A stretch of DNA of 64,000 bases from Streptomyces sp. NRRL S-350. Its GTDB lineage: Bacteria > Actinomycetota > Actinomycetes > Streptomycetales > Streptomycetaceae. Position 1 is the first letter of the stretch. The number at the start of each line of letters is the position of its first letter. Shown here piece by piece: positions 17,401-30,744 of this stretch. The translations under genes were made by a program, and so were the position numbers. The notes under the pieces were generated by a model. The model ran no database searches, was not told the origin of the DNA, and was given only the letters and a program-made list of their open reading frames with translations. The stretch covers positions 28,809 to 92,808 of the forward strand of contig NZ_JOHO01000025.1 in the NCBI RefSeq assembly GCF_000719705.1, read 5' to 3'.

Positions 17401-19428
17401 ATGCGGAAGTTCGGTCACGGGGCGCGGCTGATCGCGGTCAGCGTGGTCGCGGGTGTGGTGGCGGCGGGGATCGCGCTGCCGGCGGTGGCGGCGGCCGGGC
17501 TGGGTGCCCGGTCGGCGGCGGACGACTTCCAGAGCCTGCCCGACGACTTCAGGACGCCGCCGCTGTCGCAGGCCTCGACGATCCTCGACGCGCAGGGCGG
17601 CACGATCGCCACGGTGTACGACCGCGACCGCACCGTCGTCCCGGCGGACCGGATATCGCCGCTGGTGAAGACCGCGCTGGTGGACATCGAGGACAACCGC
17701 TTCTACGAGCACGGCGCGGTGGACCTGAAGGGCGTGCTGCGCGCCCTCGACAAGAACGCCTCCTCGGGCACCACCGCGCAGGGGGCGTCCACGCTGACCC
17801 AGCAGTACGTGAAGAACGTCTTCGTCGACGAGGCGGGCGACGACCCGCAGAAGGTCGCGGAGGCGCAGCGGCAGACCATCGGCCGCAAGGTCCAGGAACT
17901 GAAGTACGCCATCAAGGTCGAGGAGACCCTGAGCAAGGACCAGATCCTCACCAACTACCTGAACATCACCTTCTTCGGCGAGAAGGCCTACGGCATCGAG
18001 GCGGCTTCGCAGCGCTACTTCGGTGTACAGGCCAAGGACCTCAGCCTGCCGCAGGCCGCGATGCTGGCCGGCCTGGTGCAGTCGCCCAGCGGCTACGACC
18101 CGGTGGTCAACCCGACCGCGGCCAAGGACCGGCGCGACACCGTGCTGCGCAAGATGGCCGAGTACGGGCACATCACCAAGGAGCAGGCCCAGCAGGCCAT
18201 CGCGGCCCCGCTGGGACTCGACTTCCACGCGCCGCAGCAGGGTTGCATCCTGGCCAAGCAGGGCGAGGGCTTCTTCTGCGACTACGTGCGCCAAGTGGTG
18301 CTCACCGACCCGGCCTTCGGGAAGACGGCGGCCGAGCGGAAGGCGGTGTGGACGCGCGGCGGACTGCAGATCCACACCACGCTCGACCCCAGGGCGCAGG
18401 CGGCCCTCAACGCCTCCGTCACCGCCCACGTGAACGCCGCCGACCAGGCGGCGACCGCGATGAGCATCGTCGAGCCGGGCACCGGCAGGATCCTCGCGAT
18501 GGGCCAGAGCCGCCCGTACGGTGTCGACGACAAGCAGCACCAGACGCAGATCGACTACAACGTCGCCAAGGCCATGGGCGGCGGGCTCGGCTTCCCGACC
18601 GGCTCGACGTTCAAGCCGATCGTCGCGGCGGCGGCCCTGGAGAACGGGATCGCACCGAACCAGAGCTACACCACCGACTACAGCATCCCCTGGCCGGCGA
18701 TGACGGACTGCTCGGGCGGGCGCTTCCCCTCCGCCGGGCAGGTGCACAACGACAGCACCACCCTCACCGGCCGGTTCGACATGAAGACGGCCATGGCGCA
18801 GTCGGTCAACACCTACTTCGCCGAGCTGGAGGCCGACACCGGCCTCTGCAACGTCGCCCGGATGGCCGGCAAACTCGGCATCACCGAACAGGCCGGCGGC
18901 GAGAAGCTCCAGGTGGTGCCGTCGATGACGCTGGGCAGCAACGACCTGACCCCGCTGCAGATGGCGGGCGTGTACGCGGCCTTCGCCGCCCACGGCACCT
19001 ACTGCGCGCCGACCGCCATCACCTCGATCACCGGCCCCGGCGGCAGGCAGCAGGCCGTGCCGCAGGCGAACTGCTCCGCCGTGATGTCCGCGGACACGGC
19101 CGACACCGTCACCGCGATGCTCAAGGGCGTCGTGGAGGACGGTACCGGCACGACGGCCGGCCTCACCGGCCGCGACAGCGCGGGCAAGACCGGCACCACC
19201 AACGAGAGCCGCCAGGTCTGGTTCGTCGGCTACACGCCCGAGATGGCCGGCGCGACCGTGGTCAGCGACACCGACGACCCGAAGCCCCTCGACGGCCAGC
19301 GGATCGGCGGCAAGGTCGTCCCGCAGGCCTTCGGCGGCACCCTGGCCGGTCCGATCTGGCGCGACGCCATGGACGGCGCCCTCGCCGACACCCCGGCGGG
19401 CACCTTCCCCCCGGTCCAACTGCCGTAG
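17401..19428 (+). CDS. Class A bifunctional penicillin-binding protein
   Basis: The 675-residue enzyme polymerises and cross-links peptidoglycan on the outer face of the membrane. One N-terminal helix (residues 8-33) anchors it. The glycosyltransferase domain has EDNRFYEHG (catalytic Glu near residue 97) and GASTLTQQYVKN. The transpeptidase has STFK (Ser402), SVN (468-470) and KTGTT (Lys596). Several cysteines in the transpeptidase part suggest disulfides. The start at 17401 has GGAG 6 nt upstream; ATGs at 17362 and 17374 lack a site. It stands alone, ending in a hairpin shared with the convergent ridA-like gene. Confidence 0.94.
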   Translation: MRKFGHGARLIAVSVVAGVVAAGIALPAVAAAGLGARSAADDFQSLPDDFRTPPLSQASTILDAQGGTIATVYDRDRTVVPADRISPLVKTALVDIEDNRFYEHGAVDLKGVLRALDKNASSGTTAQGASTLTQQYVKNVFVDEAGDDPQKVAEAQRQTIGRKVQELKYAIKVEETLSKDQILTNYLNITFFGEKAYGIEAASQRYFGVQAKDLSLPQAAMLAGLVQSPSGYDPVVNPTAAKDRRDTVLRKMAEYGHITKEQAQQAIAAPLGLDFHAPQQGCILAKQGEGFFCDYVRQVVLTDPAFGKTAAERKAVWTRGGLQIHTTLDPRAQAALNASVTAHVNAADQAATAMSIVEPGTGRILAMGQSRPYGVDDKQHQTQIDYNVAKAMGGGLGFPTGSTFKPIVAAAALENGIAPNQSYTTDYSIPWPAMTDCSGGRFPSAGQVHNDSTTLTGRFDMKTAMAQSVNTYFAELEADTGLCNVARMAGKLGITEQAGGEKLQVVPSMTLGSNDLTPLQMAGVYAAFAAHGTYCAPTAITSITGPGGRQQAVPQANCSAVMSADTADTVTAMLKGVVEDGTGTTAGLTGRDSAGKTGTTNESRQVWFVGYTPEMAGATVVSDTDDPKPLDGQRIGGKVVPQAFGGTLAGPIWRDAMDGALADTPAGTFPPVQLP

Positions 19429-19430
19429 CG

Positions 19431-19465
19431 GGCCCCGGCCAGGGCGGTGGACGGCGACCGGGGCC
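19431..19465. terminator. Bidirectional hairpin between convergent genes
   Basis: GGCCCCGG (19431-19438) pairs with CCGGGGCC (19458-19465) just after the penicillin-binding-protein stop. It lies between that gene and the convergent RidA gene and could end both transcripts. The loop is 19 nt, so the fold is plausible but not strong. Confidence 0.45.
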
Positions 19466-19504
19466 GGTGGCGGCAGGCCGCGCGAGCCGGTGGCGGAATG
19501 GGGG

Positions 19505-19891
19505 TCAGCGGTCGGGGAGAACGGCGAGGGCGTCGATCTCCACGAGCATTCCGGAGAGGAGGCCGACGACCACGGTGGTGCGGGCCGGAAAGGGCCGGCC
19601 CAGGAATGCGCCGTACGCGGCGTCCATGGCGGCGAAATCGTCCGCCTGTGCGAGATAAACGCGCACCATGATGACGTCGGCGAAGGTCGCGCCCTCGGAG
19701 GCGAGAATGGCCTCGATGTTGCGGAGCGTCCGGGCGGTCTGTTCGGCGACTCCGCCGGGGACGAGTTTTCCGGTCGCCGGGTCGGTGCCGCCCTGACCGG
19801 CGACCTGGAGGAGTGCGCCGCGGCGGGCGCCCTGGGAGTAGCTGCCGACCGGGGTGGGGGCGGAGGTGGTCTGGACGGCAATTCTGGACAT
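19505..19891 (-). CDS. RidA/YjgF family enamine/imine deaminase
   Basis: The 128-residue protein has RidA features: the GSYSQG N-terminal region, NIEAILASEGATFADV and the MVRVYLAQ strand whose Arg binds the substrate carboxylate. RidA enzymes hydrolyse reactive enamines and imines released by PLP enzymes. ATG 19891 starts the conserved region; the ribosome site is poor. It is convergent with the penicillin-binding protein and stands alone. It might serve the PLP aminotransferase of the cluster further right, but nothing here requires that. Confidence 0.85.
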   Translation of the reverse strand: MSRIAVQTTSAPTPVGSYSQGARRGALLQVAGQGGTDPATGKLVPGGVAEQTARTLRNIEAILASEGATFADVIMVRVYLAQADDFAAMDAAYGAFLGRPFPARTTVVVGLLSGMLVEIDALAVLPDR

Positions 19892-19967
19892 ATTCCCGTT
19901 TCTAGCCGTGGGGTGGGGTGGTGGCAAGGAACGGGGGGCTTCAGGATCCGGACATGGCTTGATGTAG

Positions 19968-19994
19968 ACACTTCAAGTGGGGTGGACGAAGTGT
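19968..19994. promoter_or_regulatory. Inverted repeat upstream of regulator genes
   Basis: ACACTTC (19968-19974) and GAAGTGT (19988-19994) form a perfect 7-bp inverted repeat 13 bp apart, in an AT-richer stretch 77 bp upstream of ridA and about 330 bp upstream of the TrmB/LuxR-type regulator. It could be an operator for either gene. Confidence 0.35.
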
Positions 19995-20154
19995 AGATTA
20001 TCGGGTTATTTCAGTGGTAGGCATCGGTATTCGGACAAGTCAGCCGACAGGTGGGGTGGCGGTCGGATGCCGGGTAGGCCGTCGGGTGGGGCGCTTCCCG
20101 CGGGGCGCGGAATCCGGCGATCACGGTTCGGGTATTGCGGAGGGCTCAACTCCG

Positions 20155-20331
20155 ATGTTAGGCATAGAGAAGATCGCCCTACGGATCGGGGAGCTGATCA
20201 CAATGCGTCAGGTGCTCGCCAGCCACCGGGTCTCCGTGATCCCCGACGCATTCCAGTGCGGCGTCCGTCGGTGGGGTCGGTTTTCTACCGGGGTTATCAG
20301 GGATGTGTCACGGGGGTCTCCTGATGCTTGA
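20155..20331 (+). CDS. Possible small ORF (58 aa) with TTA second codon
   Basis: An ATG at 20155 preceded by GGAGGG at 10 nt opens a 58-residue frame that overlaps the start of the downstream regulator by 8 bp. Its second codon is TTA. Third positions are GC-rich in the middle but not at the end. The peptide is basic and not recognised. It may be a leader peptide that couples regulator translation to bldA tRNA supply, or a chance frame. Confidence 0.25.
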   Translation: MLGIEKIALRIGELITMRQVLASHRVSVIPDAFQCGVRRWGRFSTGVIRDVSRGSPDA

Positions 20332-21331
20332 ACCGTTCGGCCTCGGGCCGGAAAGTGAAACCCTTTACCTGACGATGCTCCGCAATCCCGCCACGGATGT
20401 CGCGAAGATCGCCGGAAGCCTGGGATGGGACCAGGGTCGGACGGTGGCCGAGATCGCCAAGCTCGCCGGTCTGGGCCTGCTGCGGCCCTCGTACGAAGCA
20501 CCGGACACGCTGTACGCCGTCAGCCCGGAGGTCGGGCTGCAGGACCTGCTGGCCCGTCAACGGGTCGAGCTGGCGCGCAGCCGGAGCCGGATCGAGGAGG
20601 GCAACGCGGCGCTCCAGGTGCTCCGCAGCGAGTTCGCCGACCGGCGGCTCACGACGATGGACGTCGAGGAGTTCGCCGGCGCCGACACCGTGGGCGACCA
20701 GGTGCGGCGGCTCTCCGGCGAGGCCCGGCACGAGGTCCTGGCCTTCGTGCCGGGCGGTCCGCAGCCCCCGGAGGCCCTTGCGGCCAGCCGGGCGGCCCAC
20801 CAGGACCTGCGCTCGCGCGGCGTGGAGTCCCGGTCGATCTACCTGAACACCGCCCGCAACGACCCGGCGACCCGCGCGCACCTGCGGTGGCTCCAGGAAC
20901 GCGGGGGCGAGGTCCGCACGATCGCCCTGCTGCCGCCGTGGATGATCCTCTTCGACCAGGAGCACGCGCTGCTCTCGGTGGACCCGGACGACGTGCAGGG
21001 CAAGGCCGCGATCCTGCTCTCCGGGCCGGGCACGGCCGCGATCGCGGCGCTGGCCTCCCTGTTCGACCAGTCCTGGCAGCAGGCGACGCCGTTCGGGGCG
21101 CCGACCCGGGAGCGGGACGCCGGCGACACCCGGGTCGAACTCGCCGGTGACACCAAGGCCGTGCTGCAACTGCTGCAGGAGGGCTACACGGACGAACAGG
21201 CGGGCCGGAAGCTGGGCGTCTCCAGCCGCACGGTCGGCCGGATCGCCGGCAAACTGATGACCCAACTCGGCGCCCGGAGCCGGTTCCAGGCGGGGGCGCT
21301 GGCCTCGCGCGAGGGCTGGCTCGACCAGTGA
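20324..21331 (+). CDS. TrmB-like / LuxR C-terminal HTH transcriptional regulator
   Basis: The protein (about 335 residues) has an N-terminal winged helix like TrmB (residues 1-60), a coiled segment, a middle domain resembling the phospholipase-D-like effector fold of such regulators, and a C-terminal LuxR helix-turn-helix (EGYTDEQAGRKLGVSSRTVG). This layout is common in Streptomyces and often pathway-specific. ATG 20324 was preferred to GTG 20303 because the domain starts there. It is followed 43 bp later by a large LAL regulator; both lie between the conserved region and the biosynthetic cluster, so they are candidate cluster regulators. Confidence 0.85.
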   Translation: MLEPFGLGPESETLYLTMLRNPATDVAKIAGSLGWDQGRTVAEIAKLAGLGLLRPSYEAPDTLYAVSPEVGLQDLLARQRVELARSRSRIEEGNAALQVLRSEFADRRLTTMDVEEFAGADTVGDQVRRLSGEARHEVLAFVPGGPQPPEALAASRAAHQDLRSRGVESRSIYLNTARNDPATRAHLRWLQERGGEVRTIALLPPWMILFDQEHALLSVDPDDVQGKAAILLSGPGTAAIAALASLFDQSWQQATPFGAPTRERDAGDTRVELAGDTKAVLQLLQEGYTDEQAGRKLGVSSRTVGRIAGKLMTQLGARSRFQAGALASREGWLDQ

Positions 21332-21373
21332 GGCGGGGGCCGGGAGCCGGGCACCGGTGAGGCCGGCGGCGAC

Positions 21374-24300
21374 GTGCGGCAGCCGGGGCGCGGTCCGTTG
21401 ATCACCCCCGACGGCCGTGCCATGCTCGTCGGCATGCTGCGACGCCGGGCCGAGGTCGACCTCGTCGGACGGGACGGGGAACTCGGCGACCTGCTCGCCG
21501 CGCTGGCCCGTGCCCGCGCCGGGAAGTCCGGGGCGGTCGTGGTGTCCGGCGAGGCGGGCATCGGCAAGACCCGCCTGATCGCGGAGTTCGCGGCCGCCGC
21601 GACGCGGGAGGGCGCGCTGGTGCTGACCGGGCGGTGCGTCGACACCCGGTCCGCGCTGCCGTACCTGCCGTTCGCCGAGATCGTGCAGCAGGCCGTCGCG
21701 GCCGGTCGGCTGCCCGAACGGGACGGCGCGCTGCGGCTGTTGGCCGACGGGCCGACGCCCGGGGACGACCGCTCGCCGGGCCGGGTCCGGATGTTCTCGG
21801 CGGTCCTGGCGGCCGTCCGGCACCTGGCGCGGGAGACTCCGGTGGTGCTGGTGGCGGAGGACCTGCACTGGGCCGACCGGTCCAGCCTGGACCTGCTGGC
21901 CTTCCTGCTGTCCCGGCTGGGCACCGGCCCGGTGCTGACCGTCACGAGCCACCGCAGCGACGACCTGGGCCGGGGCCACCCGCTGCGCCGGGTGCTGGCC
22001 GAGCTGTACCGGCTACCGCACGTCCACCGGCTCGAACTCGCCCCGCTGGCCCAGGAGAAGACCCTCGGGCTGGTCCGAGCGCTGGTCCGCGCCACGGCCG
22101 CGGCCGCCGACCAGGCGGAGCCGCCGCCGGACACCGCCGAGCTCGAACACATCGCCCGGCGCTGCGACGGCAATCCGTTCTTCGCCGAGGAACTGGTCGC
22201 CGCCGGGACGGGCGCCCACTCCGGTGGCCCGACCGGCGCCCGGTCCGGCGGCCTGTCCGAGGTGCTCACCGCCCGGATCGAACACCTGGCGGAGCCGGCC
22301 AGGAGCCTGCTCCGGGCCGCCGCCGTGATCGGCCACCCGGCACCCGCGGACACCCTCGGCGCGCTCGCCGAACTGGACGGCGCGGACCTGGACGACGCAC
22401 TCCAACAGGCCCTCGACCACGGCGTGCTCGCCCCGGAGCCACCCCGGAACGCCCCACCGGCGGCCGTCGCCGTCGAACGCTTCGGCTTCCGCCACGCCCT
22501 CCTGCGCGAATCCGTGTACGACAGCCTGCTCCCCGGCCGACGCGCCCGCCTGCACACCCGCTGCGCCGACCTGCTGGAAAAGCTGGGCGGCAGTGCGGCG
22601 GAGGTCGCCCACCACGCGCTCGCCGCGCACGACTTCCCGCTGGCGCTCGACGCCAGCGTGCGCGCCGCCCGGGACGCCGCGCACCGCGGGGCGTTCAGCG
22701 AGGTGCTCGCGCACAGCGAGCGCGCCCTCGACCTGTGGCCGAGCGTGCCCGACGCGGCCGCCGTCGCCGGGGCGAGCGCGGTCGGCATGACCCGCCTCGC
22801 CGCGATGGGCGCGGGAGACAGCGGCGAACCCGAACGGGCCCTCGCCCTGCAACGCAAGGCCGTCGAACTCGCCGAGGCGGACGGCGATCCGGCGGTCGCG
22901 GCGGCCACCCGGCTGCGGTACGGGCTGCGCCTGCTGGAGTTCCCCGGGCGGGCCGAACAGGCCGCCCGCCAGGCCGAGATCGCGCTGCGGCTGCTCGCCG
23001 CCGCACCGCCCTCGGCCGACCGGGCGTGGAGCCACGCGCTGCTCGCCCGCGCGCTGAACCGGCTCGGCCGCCCCGGCGAGGCCGCCGAGCAGGCCGCGAG
23101 CGCCGTACGGGACGCGGTGGCGGCGGGCTCGCAGGCGGCGTTCGCACCCGGCACGGACCCGTACGGGCCCGAGTGCGACGCGCTGGGCGCGGAGGCCGAC
23201 GCACGCATCACCCTGGCCTTCGCCGGGCTGCGGCGGCCCGGCGCCGCCGAGGTACTGGCCGAAATGCGTCAGTACGGCGGCGTGTCGGGGCACTTCGGGG
23301 TGGAGCTGCGGGCGCACTACGGCCTGGGGCTGGCCAGACTGCTGGCCGGTGACCCGGCCGGGGCGGTGGCCGAGTTCGCGGCCGGCGAGGAGCGGGCCGA
23401 CCGGACCGGGACGACGTGGAGCGAGTACGGTCTGCGGCTGCGGACGGCCCGGGCGGTCGCGCTGTTCCGGGCCGGGGACTGGACCGGGGCCGCGGCTGCG
23501 CTGCGGGCGGACCACCCGGCCCCCGGATCCGCGCTGATCCGCCGTCAACTCGAGGCGGCCGGAACCGTTCTGGCCGCCGCCCGGGGTGAGGCCGTGACCG
23601 ACCTCGACGGCCGGCCGGTGGCCCCGCACCTCGCGCTGCTCGCCGCCCAGGCGCGGGCCGAGGCGGCGCTGTGGCGCGACCGGCCGGAGAACGCCGCCGA
23701 CGTGGTCCGCCGGGCGCTCGACCGCGACCGCGACCGCGGCGAGGACTCGGCGGCCCGGCGGGCCGAGGAACTGCCGCTGTACGCGCTCGGCGCGACCGCC
23801 CACGGCAGGCTCGGCGACGCCGACGCGGTGGCCGCCCTGGCGGCGCTGGCCCGCACGCGCGCCGGGGACGCGCCGGCCCGGGGCTGGCTGGCCTGGATCG
23901 ACGCCGAGCACCGGACGGCGCTCGGCGAGGCCACGGCCGAGCAGTGGGCCGGGGTCGCCGCCGCCTTCGCCCCCGCCGAGGGCGGCTGCGGCGACCACTA
24001 CCGCCGGGCGCAGGCGCTGTGGCGGCGGGCGGAGGTGCTGGTCCGCACCCGCACGCCGGGCGCCGACCGGCGGGCCGGCCACGCGCTGCGGGCGCAGGCC
24101 GGTGCCGACCTGGAGCAGGCGGCCCGGATCGCCCGCCGCCTGGGCGCGGCGCCGCTGCTCGCGGCCGTCGAGGACCTGGCCGGGCGGATCGGAGTCCGGC
24201 CGTCGGCACCGACGGGCGCGGCCGGCGGGCCGACGGCGTCGGGTGCGTCGGACACGGGTGCGGGCGGCGCGGGGGGTGTGGCGGACGGTCCGCTCACCGG

Positions 24301-24496
24301 CCGGGAACGGTCGGTGCTCGCCCTGGTGGCCCAGGGCCTCACCAACCGCGAGGTGGGCGAGCGGCTGTTCATCAGCGAGAAGACCGTCAGCGTCCACCTG
24401 ACCCGGGTGATGGCCAAGCTCGGCGCGGGCAGCCGGACCGAGGCCGTGGACGCCGCCCACCGCCGTCGGCTGCTCGGGCTGCCGCCGGACGTCTGA
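21374..24496 (+). CDS. Large ATP-binding LuxR regulator (LAL family)
   Basis: The protein of about 1040 residues has an N-terminal AAA/STAND ATPase with Walker A GEAGIGKT and Walker B VVLVAEDLHWAD, a long TPR-like helical middle part rich in Ala and Arg, and a C-terminal LuxR helix-turn-helix (LTGRERSVLALVAQGLTNRE). LAL proteins are activators of antibiotic clusters and sugar genes. The start is uncertain: GTG 21374 is used, but ATG 21422 or 21434 would still keep the ATPase. It follows the TrmB/LuxR gene by 43 bp and precedes the exporter gene, so control of the nearby cluster is likely but not shown. Confidence 0.9.
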   Translation: MRQPGRGPLITPDGRAMLVGMLRRRAEVDLVGRDGELGDLLAALARARAGKSGAVVVSGEAGIGKTRLIAEFAAAATREGALVLTGRCVDTRSALPYLPFAEIVQQAVAAGRLPERDGALRLLADGPTPGDDRSPGRVRMFSAVLAAVRHLARETPVVLVAEDLHWADRSSLDLLAFLLSRLGTGPVLTVTSHRSDDLGRGHPLRRVLAELYRLPHVHRLELAPLAQEKTLGLVRALVRATAAAADQAEPPPDTAELEHIARRCDGNPFFAEELVAAGTGAHSGGPTGARSGGLSEVLTARIEHLAEPARSLLRAAAVIGHPAPADTLGALAELDGADLDDALQQALDHGVLAPEPPRNAPPAAVAVERFGFRHALLRESVYDSLLPGRRARLHTRCADLLEKLGGSAAEVAHHALAAHDFPLALDASVRAARDAAHRGAFSEVLAHSERALDLWPSVPDAAAVAGASAVGMTRLAAMGAGDSGEPERALALQRKAVELAEADGDPAVAAATRLRYGLRLLEFPGRAEQAARQAEIALRLLAAAPPSADRAWSHALLARALNRLGRPGEAAEQAASAVRDAVAAGSQAAFAPGTDPYGPECDALGAEADARITLAFAGLRRPGAAEVLAEMRQYGGVSGHFGVELRAHYGLGLARLLAGDPAGAVAEFAAGEERADRTGTTWSEYGLRLRTARAVALFRAGDWTGAAAALRADHPAPGSALIRRQLEAAGTVLAAARGEAVTDLDGRPVAPHLALLAAQARAEAALWRDRPENAADVVRRALDRDRDRGEDSAARRAEELPLYALGATAHGRLGDADAVAALAALARTRAGDAPARGWLAWIDAEHRTALGEATAEQWAGVAAAFAPAEGGCGDHYRRAQALWRRAEVLVRTRTPGADRRAGHALRAQAGADLEQAARIARRLGAAPLLAAVEDLAGRIGVRPSAPTGAAGGPTASGASDTGAGGAGGVADGPLTGRERSVLALVAQGLTNREVGERLFISEKTVSVHLTRVMAKLGAGSRTEAVDAAHRRRLLGLPPDV

Positions 24497-24507
24497 GGCG
24501 GACGTCC

Positions 24508-24598
24508 GAGTCGTGCGCCGGAGTCGTGCGCCGGAGCCGTGCGCCCGAGCCGTGCGCCCGAGTCGGACGCCGGAGTCTTGCGTCCGAGTCGTGCGTCC
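24508..24598. repeat. Seven tandem copies of a 13-bp unit
   Basis: Seven imperfect copies of GAGTCGTGCGCCG run head to tail immediately after the LAL gene and upstream of the MFS exporter. There are no spacers, so it is not a CRISPR array. It lies in the 288-bp intergenic stretch and may affect termination or simply be slippage-generated. Confidence 0.85.
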
Positions 24599-24784
24599 GG
24601 CCGTACGACCGGGCCGCACGTCCGTTCCACCGCCCCCTTACCCGGCCCTTACCCCACCTGAGCGGCCCCCGCCCGACACGACGTGATCTTCCGATGTGCC
24701 CTCGGGCCGTACCGCCGAGACTGGTCGGCGCCCGCCCGTGATCCCGGCGCGGCGGCCCGTGACTCTCCACAGGGGGAAGGACCC

Positions 24785-26203
24785 ATGAAGGAACTGCTCG
24801 CCGACGTGACACCGCTGCGGCGGTCCCCAGGCTTCCGGAGACTGTTCGTCGGCCAGTGCCTGACCATGGTGGGCAGCCAGGTGACCCAGGTCGCGGTGCC
24901 CTGGCAGGTGTACTCGGTCTCCCGTTCGCCCGTGGCCCTCGGCCTGGTCGGCCTCGCCGCCCTGTTGCCGATCGTCGTCTTCGGCATCTACGGCGGGGCG
25001 ATCGCCGACTCGATGGACCGGCGCCGGCTGATCCTGATCACCTCCACCGGTTCGGCGGCGGTCAGCGTGGCGTTGACGGCCCAGGCGCTGGCGCATGCCG
25101 ACAGCCTCTGGCTCCTCTACACCTGCGTCACCGTGCAGGCGGCGTTCTTCGCGATCGACCTGCCCACCCGGCGGGCGCTGCTGCCCCGGCTGGTCGCCCC
25201 GGAGGACCTGCCCGCCGCCAACGCCCTGCTGCTGCTGGTGTTCACCGTGGGCATCGTCGGCGGTCCGCTGGCGGCGGGTGCGACGGTCTCGCTCGGCGGC
25301 TACGGCGCCGCGTACGCGGTGGACGTGGCGTGCTTCCTGCTCGCCGTGACGTTCATCGCCGGCCTGCCGTCGGTGCTGCCGGAGGGCGGTGGGCGGCGCG
25401 CCGACCTGTCCTCGGTGGTCGAGGGCATCCGGTACCTCAAGTCCCGCCCCGTGCTGTGGATGTGCTACGTCCTGGACCTCAACTCGACGGTCTTCGCGAT
25501 GCCCACGGCACTGTTCCCGATCCTCGCGGTGGAGCGCTTCCACGGTGGCCCGGAGCTGGCCGGGTACCTTTCGGCGGCGCTGGCGAGCGGGGCCTTCCTC
25601 GGGTCGATGTTCGGCGGCTGGATGCCGAAGGTCCGCCGGCTCGGGCGGGCCGCGCTGCTGGCCGTGTTCGCGTGGGGGGTCTCGCTCGGGGCGCTCGGGC
25701 TGGCCGGATCGCTGTGGTCGGCCATGCTGCTGCTGGCGATCGCCGGCTACGCCGACACGGTGAGCGCGGTCGAGCGGTCCTCGATCCTGCAGCACGAGAC
25801 GCCCGACGAGCTGCGCGGCCGGACCTCCGGGGTGCTCACGGTGGTGGGCGCCGGCGGGCCCCGGCTCGGCGACGTGCGGGCGGGCCTGGTGTCGGCGGCC
25901 TTCGGGCCGGCGGTGGCGGCGGTGTCGGGCGGGGTGGCCTGTGTGATCGGCGCGCTGGCCCTGGCCAAGGCGGCGCCCGGCTTCACCCGCTACCGGATGG
26001 CCGACCGGGCGGGCGCGGGACTCGGTGCGGGGGAGTCGGTGCCCGCCGATTCGGCGCGCGGGGCGGGGGATTCGGCGGATTCGGCGGATTCGGTGCCGGC
26101 TTCGGGGCCTTCCGGCACGAAGAGGAGTGAACCGGACGGAACGGGGCATGCGACCGCCGCGCAGTCGTCTGCGGCGCAGCAAGCGGCGCTCGCCGACGAC
26201 TAG
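24785..26203 (+). CDS. MFS exporter (EntS/MFS_3 type)
   Basis: The 472-residue protein has about twelve membrane helices and an EntS-like N-terminus (FRRLFVGQCLTMVGSQVTQV), with the loop motif ADSMDRRRL. MFS_3 proteins export siderophores and small peptides. ATG 24785 has a strong GGGGGAAGG site. The last 60 residues are a hydrophilic tail with the tandem DSA unit (9-bp DNA repeats near 26060-26095). It converges on the last gene of the biosynthetic operon with only 7 bp between stops, so it is a good candidate exporter for the product. Confidence 0.88.
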   Translation: MKELLADVTPLRRSPGFRRLFVGQCLTMVGSQVTQVAVPWQVYSVSRSPVALGLVGLAALLPIVVFGIYGGAIADSMDRRRLILITSTGSAAVSVALTAQALAHADSLWLLYTCVTVQAAFFAIDLPTRRALLPRLVAPEDLPAANALLLLVFTVGIVGGPLAAGATVSLGGYGAAYAVDVACFLLAVTFIAGLPSVLPEGGGRRADLSSVVEGIRYLKSRPVLWMCYVLDLNSTVFAMPTALFPILAVERFHGGPELAGYLSAALASGAFLGSMFGGWMPKVRRLGRAALLAVFAWGVSLGALGLAGSLWSAMLLLAIAGYADTVSAVERSSILQHETPDELRGRTSGVLTVVGAGGPRLGDVRAGLVSAAFGPAVAAVSGGVACVIGALALAKAAPGFTRYRMADRAGAGLGAGESVPADSARGAGDSADSADSVPASGPSGTKRSEPDGTGHATAAQSSAAQQAALADD

Positions 26204-26210
26204 CGGGCCG

Positions 26211-30572
<4,362 letters not shown>

Positions 30573-30744
30573 CCCCACCGGCGGCAGGTGCCGTGCGGTG
30601 TACGGGGGTTGTGGGTGCGGGCGGTACGGGGGGCGCGGCTGCGGGCTGTTCCGGGGTTGCGGGTGCGGGTGCGGGCTGCGCGGGAGGCGCGGGAGGCGCG
30701 GCCACCGGCCGTGCGGGGGCCGCGGGAGGGGTGCGTCGCGGCGG

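Noticed and set aside
17347..19971. 874-residue minus-strand frame opposite the penicillin-binding protein
   Set aside because: It is a GC-skew shadow of a gene with intact catalytic motifs on the plus strand.
24508..24598. CRISPR array
   Set aside because: The 13-bp units are directly adjacent with no spacers and there are no cas genes.
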